A stretch of DNA of 64,000 bases, from contig NC_089319.1 of assembly GCF_036669915.1 (NCBI RefSeq), positions 16,802,012 through 16,866,011 of the forward strand. The letters run 5' to 3'. Both the position numbers and the translations under genes were made by a program. Positions within the stretch are counted from its first letter, which is position 1. Every line of letters starts with the position of its first letter. The DNA comes from Pocillopora verrucosa. Lineage: Eukaryota; Cnidaria; Anthozoa; Scleractinia; Pocilloporidae. Below the pieces are notes generated by a model. It had not been told where the DNA came from. It searched no databases and saw nothing but the letters and a program-made list of their open reading frames with translations. This document shows positions 1 to 10,690 of the stretch, one piece after another.

Positions 1-180
1 GTTGTTTGTAACTTGTGTGACACAACTTGGTTGTGACATGCTAACAGCACATTACCAAATCATAACGATGTTTGTACATGCGCAGTCTTTTGATGCCTGT
101 CTTGGTAGCCTGTAAGCTCAGTGTTCAAGTAGACTTGGAAAAGCTCAAGGCCACTAGTTATTCTTAGTTCTAAAACTTAC

Positions 181-3100
181 ATCTCATTGTGATGAGGGTA
201 ATCAGTTTGTTCTTCAATATGGTTTTGAGTGGTTGTATAAGTGGATGCCACTGGTGCTTGTTCATGTCCTCGTGACACTGATGGTCGTTTTGCTGGAGGT
301 GGCTCATTATACTCCTGGAAAAAAAAAAAGGTTCAACTTTCAAAGTACTCAAGCATCTAACTATGAAGCTTTGAAGTCACTCCGAGGATCTCATAGTACA
401 TACGTTGTTATGGTTTCTTGTGGTTTTTAGTCCGAAGTAGCTGATGATAGTGTAAGGTGTATTGTTCAAGAACATAATGCTAGAGGTGGTTCTGAATTTC
501 TTTGTGAAATTTGATTAATTTGATCCCACTTTTTTCCCAAAAATTGTTTTGAAAAAATAAGAGTCCTTGCTTTCAGCCACCTTCAAAGTGACATGACAGG
601 AGTAACATCATTTGTGCCTGCCAATTTTCAATCTTCTCTATATTAAATTATGATATTTTTTCTGCCTCCTTTAAAGACTTTTTCCTCTTTTGTGTTTACT
701 ATGTTACCAAACTATTCAGTGGTCTTGTTTCATCTTGAAGGTAGTTAAGCATTTTAGGAAAACTGACAAAAAACAAGGGATCAGATGAGGAGTAAATTTA
801 GCCTAAAATGGCACGACTTATCTTCCTGTAGTAATAGTTTAATGAAAAGCAAACAGTTTTCACTTGATGTCGATGCTCACTTCCAATCAAGTTCATGAAT
901 CAACAGTTCTTCTTCAATGCTTCTCCTAACTAAACAATCACTCTTTGCAGTAAATTGTTTCTCTTGCTTAAAACCATTCACTGCAAATACTTAACTTTTT
1001 AACCCTCTGCCAGACAAAGGTTTCTAGTAAAATCTTAGCACCTCTTTTCTAAGCTGACTCTGACTGCCTTATACTATCCGTAGTAAAAAACTCTAGCTAA
1101 CGTATAACTACTGATAATCCTGTGATCTTCAATCTATAGTACCTGATTACTGCATGACACATCCAATATTTCCCAGTATAACACTTCTGTCCTGCTATTA
1201 CCATATGCACTTTCTACACAGTCTACCTTCTCTGAAATATTTCCATCTTGTGGATGTTCACCTACTCTTTCAACATTGCTTGAATCTTTAACACAGCAGT
1301 TATATATTGACTCAACTGTGCTGTACAAAACACCTTCATTGAAGCATTCACCTGTGCCTAAAGTTATGAGATGTTCAATATTGATAGTGTAAGTGTTCCA
1401 AGCAAAATTATCCTCTGTGTCCAGGTGAATACTGTGCACTTTATCAAGTGACTCACAAGTACTTCCCTTATCTATGTATAAGTTTTGGAGTTGCTTTCCC
1501 TTTTTTAATGCTCCACTTTGACATTGTCTATGCAACTTTCTTTGCAGTAAGTTACTAGTAGGATGTTTCCTTTCCTAAACATAGGCAAAAAAAGCAGTTT
1601 GAAGACTGCATCCACTGGAAAAGTTCTGCACTCTTAGTTCAGAGACATGAACTACCTTCTTACTAAAGTTGCACATTAACCACATCTTAATGAAAAAGTA
1701 CCTACTCTTGAAAATATCTTTTTCCACTAGAATTCATATATTGTTTGAAAATAACACGAAATGTATTTCTAAGGTATACTAAGCACATGAAAGAAAAACA
1801 TAACTGAATCCCACAACATATATGATTTCTAGCTTGAGCTGAATAAAATTAAAGTCACTTCAGCTTTGCAGTGAAAAAAGAATACATTTCCTGAAAGGAA
1901 CCCTCTTAAAGCTAAAAACAGCTATGGTTAAACTGTGGCTTGCCTCTGATGCTATGATGGAAATGCTGCCTGATACAACAATGACACAAAATTGACACCC
2001 ACTGAAACAAAGGTTGGCAAAATCACAAATGGAGGAGAGATAAGGAACAATTGCATGCAAAGATAATTTGTTCCTAATACTTAAGTCTGAAGTAATCTTT
2101 ATTCTTTTTTGTTGCGTTTAAAGGGAAAATAAGGTCTAGAAAACGTTTACCTAAATGAAAAGTTCCCGATTTGCATTGTCCTAACTGGCTATTCACTTGT
2201 TCTAAAAACTTTTTTGTTGCAAAAAATTGCGTTCCAAAAATTGACATTTTCAAATTAAAAATGACCTTCTTTGTTATGATATAACTGTGACATAGCAATA
2301 TTCAAGCATGCTGCCTTAAATTCCAGCTGAGATGGATGTAAATAAGGAAAACAGAAAAAAGGAGAGCACTGCTGATTGAATTCTAAATTTAGACTTTAAT
2401 CCAGAGGGTGTAATACATCCATTTATGTTTCAAATGCAACATGAAAGAAGAAACCTGTGCTGACAAAGAAATTCAAGAAAACGAGTTTCAAGGAAAATGT
2501 CAAACTGCTCAAATGCTCATGTCTTGAAAATCACAAGTGTTGTTCTTGTAGCAAATGTCAAGAGAAGCCTGTGGAAAACGTATGCTACCAAGAATTAAAT
2601 GTACTAGCTTGAGTCAACGACTCAATTTGAAAGGAAGGGTTTTTTTTCTCAATACATACTAGCTCTAGAGTGAGAGTTCTTTCACTAAAGAAGACTGTGG
2701 TGCCTGCAATGGATTCATTTCACATTGCTAACTGAATGAAATGAATCATTTTTCAGTTTCAGGAACCCAGCTCTGGTGTATTAATGAGTAAGAGTCATTT
2801 GGACCCACAAACAGCCCCAGTTGGCATGCAGTTGAGTTGAAAATAATAGACTTGAAGAGCTTTGCTTATGTAGACCTTACTTTCCCTTTCAAGAAATCAA
2901 AGTGGTTTTGTAGCAACCAAGGTCAAAATTATGTAAGAGTGCCATTGACCAGCACTTTTCAACCAAACCAGGGATGCTAATTGGAGTGAAGGTGTTTGTG
3001 CAATAAGGATGCTTATTAGAATGGGGGGAGCTTACATGATAAAAGGTACTTATTGGAATGAGGACCCTAAATCCAATCATTACTGTACATACAGTGAGAT

Positions 3101-6100
3101 GATATGACATGGAAAGTTTCCCTAGAGATATAATTTGCAATAACTAATCTCAATCTTGCTACCTAAACAGCCATCACATACCACTTCAAGGCATATTTCC
3201 ATTTGATATTGACTGAACTTATTCATGAATGTATAAAATCTAGACTGACTTTGGGTATCTTATAATGAAGATATACAGAATGCTAATGTACCTCAAACAT
3301 TGGCCAATTCTGTGGCATGCCCATACCATGGTTGTGTGACCACCAGTCTAAGTCTGCCTGGGCATCTGCCTTCTGAAATGTGAGGCCCATGTTGACAAAG
3401 ACACCAGAAAACCTGCAAAAAGAAGAGTTTCTTAACATTTGTTTCTACTCAGAAAAGTCATGTAAACAAACTGAAAAAAAAAGAAAAAATTGAAAAAAGT
3501 ATCAAAACTTAGGGTAAGTTCTAACACACTTCACATCTCCACGTAAAATTATGAGTCAAGAGAAAAAAAAAATTTCAGAAACAAGGTGTCATAAAAGTGT
3601 TAATTTTCTCATACAAAATGCATCAATATGAGATAATTTAATAAAAGCCAAGTGTCAGATAACGATGAATTTTCCACAAAATAATATAAGTCAGTCAAGA
3701 TTTGATATTGTACACATGCTAGCAGCTGCCAATAGTTGTCTGGTTATGCCGGTAAGGTTAATTGTAACAAGTAAAGCACTAGTTGGCAAAGAAGCTAAAG
3801 ATATTCTCTAAGACTTCACAACTATCCAAAATCTCACATAACAGTTAAGAGAGGATCTGTTAGCATAATACTTAGAAAAGAAAAAGCAAGAATTCTTAAA
3901 AATCATTTTTAAATTAGAGGACTCTGAGGGAGCTTGTTGATAACATATTGAGTTGATTTTGTTATGTTGAAAAGGTTTAAATAGGAGACAGTGACCTTGA
4001 AATAACAGTGCTTTTCCCAGAAGTATATTAAACCAAATAGAGATGAATACTGCCTATGATGGTTGATTTGAGCTTAATATTTCATGACAATTACACCAAA
4101 ACATAGCCCCTGACAAAAAATTTTAGAATCTTCCTTTGAGTCTACGAACTAAGGAATTTGGTGATATGATAGGTCATTTAAAAAACATGATAGGTCATTT
4201 AAAAAACATGATAGGTCAATGTTTTGTTATACCTGGAATTCAATGAAAGATTCAGTTATGATTGTTACTAGCCTAAGGATCTCAGTCATTGTAAACCACT
4301 CAATGACCTCATTTTGAAATGCAACATTGCTTTACAGAGTTGAAAAATTTGAGACTATAGTGCACTACATAACTCTCTGAGTGTACGATGAAAAAAGAAT
4401 ATTTGCACGTCTGTCATTTCTTGGTAGATCTTTTACAAAGCATGTTATGATTTGGACAACATTTTACAAGAGAATCTTGAACTTGACCTTTTTGTCTTGA
4501 GAAAAAAACTGCCATGTTTAATGGACCTTCAAATTTTGATGCAAGACCTTCTTTAAGACTCCATGCTGTTTATTAAAAAAAATACTCTTTTGCATATTTC
4601 TGGAACTGAGGTGACAGTATTGCACATTTTCAATACATAGGAAATTAAGAAAAATTTTTCTGTCACATCAGAGCACTTAACATTTAATCTTGGATAATTT
4701 CTTCAAAGCTGGCCAGATTTGAAGTCCTAGTTGGTACACTACTCAGCAGCGCATTGGCTGATAAGTTGAACAGTCCTACCACTAGATTAGTGATCTTTAT
4801 ACTTAAGGATTATTCAAAGTATTGCTATTTATGGATGGCTGCATTCCTGGGTGCTTTTTTCGGTTATTTCTCTCATGGCTTGGTACATCCAAGAACATAT
4901 TTTCAGGTCTGCTGCCCATAATAAATACAAGCAATAAAATAACTGATTACCGTACTTATCTCATCTACTTCGATTTAGATGAGCATAGATGAAGATTAAT
5001 CAGTTTTAAAGGGGTGACAGGAAATTATCTAATGAAGGATAGGGAACTACACTTTCATAGACCTACATGCAAATAAAGGAAAGTAAATATTCTTGGCATG
5101 TTATACATCGAAGGCTGCTGAAGCCAAATAAACAACATTGAAAGCCGCAGAACAAGAGAAGATCGCACTGTAGGAAACTGGATTAACTATGCAAATCATA
5201 TCTGAGTGGATTCAAAGTGTTTACGCTTGATTTGTTGTAATATTTGCATAATAATTAAATAATTACGGAGAACACGAGTACTCAAGAAAAGTTACAAAGA
5301 GGATGACAAGTGAACATTCATCGAGTGCAATGTTCAATTTATAATTAGAACGAAACTGGAGCATACTTTTCCTTATTCCTTACGTTCCTATAACGAAGGA
5401 CCAACCCCAACAAAATAAATTGCATCGTGTCAAATACTTACTCAGGGCTATCCGATATATCCAAACATTTGTGATACTTCATTAGCGTGTCTCTGAAAAA
5501 CGCAAGACGGCTGTCCTCGTTCTCTTGACATCTTTCAAATTCTTGAATCATGTCTCGTTCATATTGTGAGTTGTACGATGTAATTTCGTCCAGGCGAAGT
5601 TCGTACTTTTCTTTACATTTATCCACTTCTCGTTTCGCTTTCTCTGTTGCATCCTGCAACTTTTTCAGTTTCTCAGCTGTTTTCAATTCGGCGTCGTTAG
5701 TTGCTTGATTCTCCAAATTTTGAGCTTGCTCGCTGTTTCGCGAGGCAGTGTGATACGCCTTTTTCGACCGTTCAACTTTAGCCAATCGCTTTGCCCAAGG
5801 CTTTTGAGCCTTCGTAAACCCTTCATCGGCCTCTTTGGTCTCCTTCCATTGAAATATTCCTTTGTGGTAATTTTCTGTTTTCCACCTTTTAATTGATTCG
5901 TGCACGTCGTTCATCAGTTTATCACGGCATAACAAGTGAATCTCTGCTCTAGACTCGGCTTCAGTGACAGTGCCTCGCATGGCAACTTCCATTGTGCCAT
6001 ATTCCGGTCCATTTTTAACACATTCTTCCCATTTCTTGGCCCATGCTTTCAATTTCAATGCGTATTTTGCTTCTATTTCAGCTCTTTCTGTGACAAGCTT

Positions 6101-6241
6101 CATAAACTCGTCACATAACTTTGCACCATCGTCTATTCGTTTGACCGTGCGCTTGAAGTTTCCAACATCCCAAAAACTGTCACTAGCAGCACTATACTGC
6201 AGGTTCTCGTCAGAACCCCTAGGTGTGCCTCGCATGGACAT
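181..6241 (-). CDS. PACSIN: PACSIN/syndapin-like F-BAR protein (3' end outside window)
   Basis: PACSINs bind and bend membranes and link endocytosis to actin through an F-BAR domain and a C-terminal SH3. Three coding exons fit in phase: 5442-6241 (F-BAR), 3292-3412 and 181-319. The first exon carries family motifs such as SFWDVGNFKRTVKRIDDG, AQKPWAKRL and EKLKKLQDATEK. The second ends with DLDWWSHNHGMGMPQNWP followed by FEE, the classic end of the PACSIN F-BAR. The third is a Pro-rich linker that begins EYNEPPPAKRPS. Phase joins are GA|G and GAG|GAG, with gtaagt and gtac donors. An in-frame Met lies six codons upstream (ATG ending at 6259); I prefer the one at 6241 because family similarity begins soon after it. 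The SH3 exon is not seen and should lie before base 1. Which PACSIN paralogue this is cannot be told. Confidence 0.93.
320..3291. other. PACSIN intron without recognised gene
   Basis: AT-rich intron sequence between the linker exon and the last F-BAR exon. A 133-codon minus-strand open frame at 1134-1535 is the only notable ORF; its Cys-containing product matches no family I know. Nothing else is recognised. Confidence 0.6.
4166..4218. repeat. 21-bp tandem repeat, 2.5 copies
   Basis: The unit ATGATAGGTCATTTAAAAAAC occurs at 4166 and 4187, with a partial third copy at 4208. It lies in the 3413-5441 intron of the PACSIN gene, which otherwise shows no recognised feature. Confidence 0.9.
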
Positions 6242-6356
6242 AACTGCCTTCCAACACAATAACTTCCACTATTTTTGCTCTCAAACTTCTCTCACATTGT
6301 TCCGAAATTTGTCTAACTGGAGTATTTTGAAGGTGTGGGGTCTTCCAGTTCTTACC

Positions 6357-6365
6357 GCATGCGCA
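6357..6365. promoter_or_regulatory. NRF1-like motif upstream of the PACSIN gene
   Basis: GCATGCGCA lies about 115 bases upstream of the PACSIN start codon on its minus strand, and matches the core of the metazoan NRF1 site. The surrounding DNA is richer in CpG than the introns. Promoter assignment is inferred. Confidence 0.4.
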
Positions 6366-7602
6366 GAAAACTGTTTGTAACGCTGGCAAGGAAACGCGGG
6401 CATTTTGGTAGTCAAGGAACCTAAATCAAGAATCTCTTTACAACTTAAGTTTTGCAGAGTGAACTTAACTAAGTGATTAAAATTCAAAATGGTAGCGGGG
6501 GTTCTCTCGTCAAGTTCATCTGATGGAAAGGTGAAAAATCTTAATAGGGTTCAACACAGAGCCATTAGCCACTACATAGGCGGTGGAGGGACAGCCATGC
6601 CCTTCAGAAGAATTTCAAGTCTTTCCGTCCCCGAAATGTCTTTAGTATCATGGGTCTCAATTCTTGGGTAAATTAAAGGACTTGATTATTGGCATATAAT
6701 TCGAAAGGGATTTGAATATTTTAGCTCGAATGTTCTTGTTTGTTTGTTTCTTTGCTTCTTTTAATAGTTTTTTGCTGATCCTGCCACTTAATCCAATATA
6801 TGATTCCGGAAATTTCTATGGAAGCATCTTGAAGGATTAGATGCATGGAGCACAGCACCCTTTGGTTGTTGATCAACTACAGTCTAAAATTTGAAGGCGG
6901 TACCGTAATTGGCAACATGTTTCGTTGAGAATTGTGCCTTTTAAGTTGTATCAAGCTTATCTTGACCGGGTCAATTATTAAGTATGCAGAGACTCACACA
7001 AGCCGCCTCTGACACCTGATATATGTTCTGTTATGTACACATTCTTGTGGAAAATCAACCCTAATAAGCTACCTTTGTGTGAAGTTTTTCGGTTGAGGTG
7101 GTTTCGACTAGCCGTAAATCAGTGGGTTTGAAAGTTTAGAAAAATTTCAACGAAGACAACTTGCCCAATTGATAAAGAACGCGCCGAAAGGTCACGCAAA
7201 ATCGCATTATCGTGCTCAAAAGTCATTCCGAAGTATTTGTATCCGGCCAGGGACGAATAGTGATAACAAATACTTCGTTACTGTCGGGTGTCAAAACAGT
7301 CAGCCAAGTGGAAACAATCACGCTTATTAACGTCACATAACTTCGGCTTGTTTGATTTTCTGAACTGGATCGGGTAAAAAATGACGACTCATAAGCTAAT
7401 TAAAGAGGAGCAGAATAATCGAGCTGTCGAAACACCGAGAAAACAGCAGTTTATCCTAAATATTTTTCATATCCAGCTTTCCTGTGCATTTCCTAGACAT
7501 GTGACAATAGCCACTGCCATTCAACAAACGCGTCACACCCCAGCGTGCAAACGAGGCTAGTCTCTTCCCGAGGTTTCAAAAATTTGATTGACTGATTCCC
7601 AA

Positions 7603-7613
7603 TATGGCCACCT
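7603..7613 (+). promoter_or_regulatory. YY1-like element upstream of the STPR gene
   Basis: AATATGGCCAC resembles the animal YY1 core (AANATGGC), which usually sits at or just downstream of a TSS. It lies about 215 bases before the STPR start codon in CpG-rich DNA. The role is inferred. Confidence 0.35.
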
Positions 7614-7824
7614 AGACGCCAAAATCGTCTATTTTAAAGTCCTTGGTACGTCGAATTCGCACCCAGTAAGCAAACAGCAATTCTTCAAAGGTTTTTCTTT
7701 TAGTTTGTGCGAATTGGAAACGTAAAAGATTTGTCTAAAGTCCTTTAGTTTATCGCGTGACGTAGTCCTGCTTTCTGGCGTGTTTATACTTTGGATGGTT
7801 TGATATGCGATATCTTGTGCAAAA

Positions 7825-10656
7825 ATGAATAGCGAAGCTAATGACAGTACGGATGCAGGAGTGAGTAACGAAGACACAGACACAGTGGAATCCATCACAG
7901 AAACATCGGGCGAGAGTCGGACAGAAAGAATTCGAAGACTGAATAGAGAAAGACAGCGACGAAGGCGCGAAAAACTAAGGATGTCACGCCAGAGTGAAGC
8001 GCCATCGACAACCAGTAACGACGTGGACCCAAGCCATGATCTTGAGGTTCTGTCTGAGGGCTGTGCGATTGTAGAAGTAATGCTACCTCTGAAAGTCGAG
8101 ACAGAAGTACCAGAAGAAATAGATAAAGAAAGTTCGAAAGCTACGAGACCGAAGCGATCTACGAGAACGAGGCAAAAATCGCGAAAGGAAGGCGCAACTG
8201 AGCAAATTTCATCCGATACCGTCTCATCAGCAAACAACGCCATTTCACCACCATGTCACGACAATAACTCAAGATTTGACGGCGCTTCAGACGAGAGCAG
8301 CGTTCTTGTTGTCGCCAGTGAGGTGGAAGTAATCGATGAAAAACCTCAAGAAAACGGAACCGAAGAAACTACGGAAATTTCAGAAACAAAAGCAGACGGG
8401 AAGAAGCGGCGAACGCGAGAACCGAAGAGACACACTGAAAAATCACCCGAAGACGTCGCGACAAAGCGGGTATTTAGAGAGCGTGAAAAGAAGAAAATGC
8501 AGGGGAATAACGATGAGGTCACGGCAAGAAGAGAAAAACAACGCGAGTTAAAAAGGAAGCAGAAAGAAAGGATGAGTAGCGACCAAATTGAAGCGCTGAG
8601 GGCGAGATATCGGGAATGGAGGCGAAAACGAAAGGAAACCATGACAAGCGAGCAATTGGAGATAATACGCAAAGGAAACCGTGAACGACAGCGAAGACGG
8701 CGTGAGCGGTTAGGAATCAGAAAGCGGTCAACAACCCCTCAGGCCAAGGGAGTCAGCGAAGCAGTCATACAAGGCATCAAAAATAAGCAAGCACAAGTTC
8801 TAAAACCAATGGAATCGAGTCTTAGTCCCGAGGCAAGTCTTGTAGCAGCGGTAAACAAGGTCGCTTCGCTGAACAGCGTCGAGGCAGCCGCAGCGACCGC
8901 CGCTCTTATGCCAAATCCTTCTCGCGTCGAAGGACCGGTCGCTGTCACACTAGAAGTAAATCCAGCTGCTACTGGAATGGCACCTAGTGTCATTCAGAAC
9001 ACCCAGCCCATTTCACAACCGCCTTCATCAACATCTCAGCTCGTAAGTCTTCCTGTCACATCTACAAATGTAACACAAGGTACTTTGCCTCCGGGAATGC
9101 CCGTTCTTGGTCCTCAGGGAACTATTCTTCAAGGGCTACCACCGGGATCTGGTGCTCTTTACAGCATGACAATGCCAGGGATTCAAGGAACTTTGTTACC
9201 TGGGATTCCTGTTACTGCAGGACAACCTTTACCAGGTGTACAGGGAAGCACTGTCACTGGAATGCCTTTCTCTGGAATGCAAGGACTTGTGCCAGGCATG
9301 TCTCAAAGTGCATTTTTGTCAGCTTCACAAGGTGGAGTCCTTCCTGGGATGCAAACATTTAGTAGTATGGCACCAACTATGACCAAGGATGGCCAAATCT
9401 TGCACAGCATCTCTACCCTTCTTCCTATTGCTCCAATGCAAGGTATCCAAGGAACTGGTCAAGGTGTTGCATTCCTTGCTCCTATGCCCATGACTGGACC
9501 TGCTGCTCAAGTTCAAGCTTTTCAAGATATTAGAGGTGCAGTGGCCACTCCGATAAGAACTGCTAGTCCTGGCATCAGCACCACAGTGGCATCAGTTCCA
9601 ATAGCAGACAGTGTTACAGCAGAAACAGTGGCTGTTGTGCAACCAGGGGATGGAAGTGACCCTGCTGGAACAGACCCCAAAAATAAAAATGCAAGCTCTC
9701 CAAAACCAAAGGGAAGAAGAGGAAGGAAAAGAACCACTTCTGCTGCAGAAATGTTAGCAAACCTGAGCAACTTACCTCCAACTAGCACACCAATGTCATC
9801 CATGCTATCAGCATTGGCTTCTCAGTTAAGAGGTAATACACCCACTGGGGTAACAGACAAGGAAGGGGAGCCTCCAGCCAAGAGAGGTACTGTGGAAGCC
9901 AATCAGATTGCTGTCATGCCCAGAGCACCGACTCATCAAGACTCCAGTCCAGGGGCAGTGGCCATTGGGAGTGAAGCTGCTGGCCATGCGAGACCTAGTG
10001 TGGTGAACCATCCAGAAATGCAAGCGACATTTCCTTCTTCAAGCACAAATGCCAAGATTCCCCATATGAGTACCTTTCTCAATACCATGAGTGGAAGTTC
10101 AATTCCAAACATGGGAGTGCCATTTGCTACTGCCACAAACCTAGCAAGGCCTATTAATAGCTTCCCTCCTAACATACAGGCAATACCTGGTCAGTTTTTC
10201 CCATCCAGGGTTTCTGTTGCTGTGGAGACAGAAGAAATAAGAAAAACAACAGTTGGTACTAACACTGAAAACAGCCAACATTTATCAGCTGGTGGCATCG
10301 ACCAGTCTGCTGTTATGTCATCAGTAGGTACCATGACTGACTCATTGTACAAAGTGTCTGTGGGTACTGGGACTGCTGGAACAGGGCAGCCTAATGGACA
10401 ATCAGTTGTTACTGCTATGGGTGAAAGCCATCCAAATATAGTGGAAAAGACTGCAACTGGACAAGAACTTAACCAAGAAAAACCATGTCAAGCTGTGGTG
10501 AATGTTACGGAAATTAACCCAGCAGAAATACTCCAGGAGGCGTTACATCAAGGTCAGATTACCCAAGAGGTCATGATTCAAGAAGAGGTGGTGGAGGAAG
10601 TTGTTGGAGTCTCTCCAGAAGTGGCCAAGATTACGCCTATAGGAGATGGTATTTAA
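7825..10656 (+). CDS. STPR-repeat, AT-hook-like nuclear protein, intronless
   Basis: A single uninterrupted 943-codon ORF. Residues about 223-297 are Arg/Lys-rich and show a 23-residue period: two exact-length units (KERMSS...RRKR and KETMTS...RQRRR) plus a degenerate earlier one. This is the pattern of the STPR (score-and-three peptide repeat) DNA-binding domain known from silkworm FMBP-1. A half unit with the same NRERQRRRRE core recurs at about residues 38-47. The middle (about 330-600) is low complexity, with Gly/Met/Pro-Gln-Gly motifs that suggest disorder. KPKGRRGRKR at about 627-636 looks like an AT-hook or nuclear localisation signal. Three VGTxT motifs lie near 810-860. The protein is probably a nuclear DNA-binding regulator; that role is inferred, and I know no named orthologue. 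CpG content drops sharply about 1.1 kb into the ORF. An AATAAA lies 29 bases after the stop. Confidence 0.85.
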   Translation: MNSEANDSTDAGVSNEDTDTVESITETSGESRTERIRRLNRERQRRRREKLRMSRQSEAPSTTSNDVDPSHDLEVLSEGCAIVEVMLPLKVETEVPEEIDKESSKATRPKRSTRTRQKSRKEGATEQISSDTVSSANNAISPPCHDNNSRFDGASDESSVLVVASEVEVIDEKPQENGTEETTEISETKADGKKRRTREPKRHTEKSPEDVATKRVFREREKKKMQGNNDEVTARREKQRELKRKQKERMSSDQIEALRARYREWRRKRKETMTSEQLEIIRKGNRERQRRRRERLGIRKRSTTPQAKGVSEAVIQGIKNKQAQVLKPMESSLSPEASLVAAVNKVASLNSVEAAAATAALMPNPSRVEGPVAVTLEVNPAATGMAPSVIQNTQPISQPPSSTSQLVSLPVTSTNVTQGTLPPGMPVLGPQGTILQGLPPGSGALYSMTMPGIQGTLLPGIPVTAGQPLPGVQGSTVTGMPFSGMQGLVPGMSQSAFLSASQGGVLPGMQTFSSMAPTMTKDGQILHSISTLLPIAPMQGIQGTGQGVAFLAPMPMTGPAAQVQAFQDIRGAVATPIRTASPGISTTVASVPIADSVTAETVAVVQPGDGSDPAGTDPKNKNASSPKPKGRRGRKRTTSAAEMLANLSNLPPTSTPMSSMLSALASQLRGNTPTGVTDKEGEPPAKRGTVEANQIAVMPRAPTHQDSSPGAVAIGSEAAGHARPSVVNHPEMQATFPSSSTNAKIPHMSTFLNTMSGSSIPNMGVPFATATNLARPINSFPPNIQAIPGQFFPSRVSVAVETEEIRKTTVGTNTENSQHLSAGGIDQSAVMSSVGTMTDSLYKVSVGTGTAGTGQPNGQSVVTAMGESHPNIVEKTATGQELNQEKPCQAVVNVTEINPAEILQEALHQGQITQEVMIQEEVVEEVVGVSPEVAKITPIGDGI

Positions 10657-10684
10657 CATTTACATTGAGCTGTTATAGCTCCAC

Positions 10685-10690
10685 AATAAA
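10685..10690 (+). terminator. Poly(A) signal of the STPR gene
   Basis: AATAAA begins 29 bases after the TAA stop. This would give a very short 3' UTR unless a later site is used. Confidence 0.5.

Noticed and set aside
1134-1535. 133-codon minus-strand ORF in a PACSIN intron
   Set aside because: No recognised domain, no convincing acceptor, and PACSIN proteins have no such insert. It cannot be excluded as an alternative exon.
5964-6380. 138-codon plus-strand ORF
   Set aside because: It is antisense to the PACSIN F-BAR exon and its promoter. The F-BAR reading has clear family motifs.
7629-8243. 204-codon minus-strand ORF
   Set aside because: It is antisense to the STPR ORF start and its 5' UTR, with Ser/Leu/Phe-rich translation typical of the complement of an Arg/Glu-rich gene.
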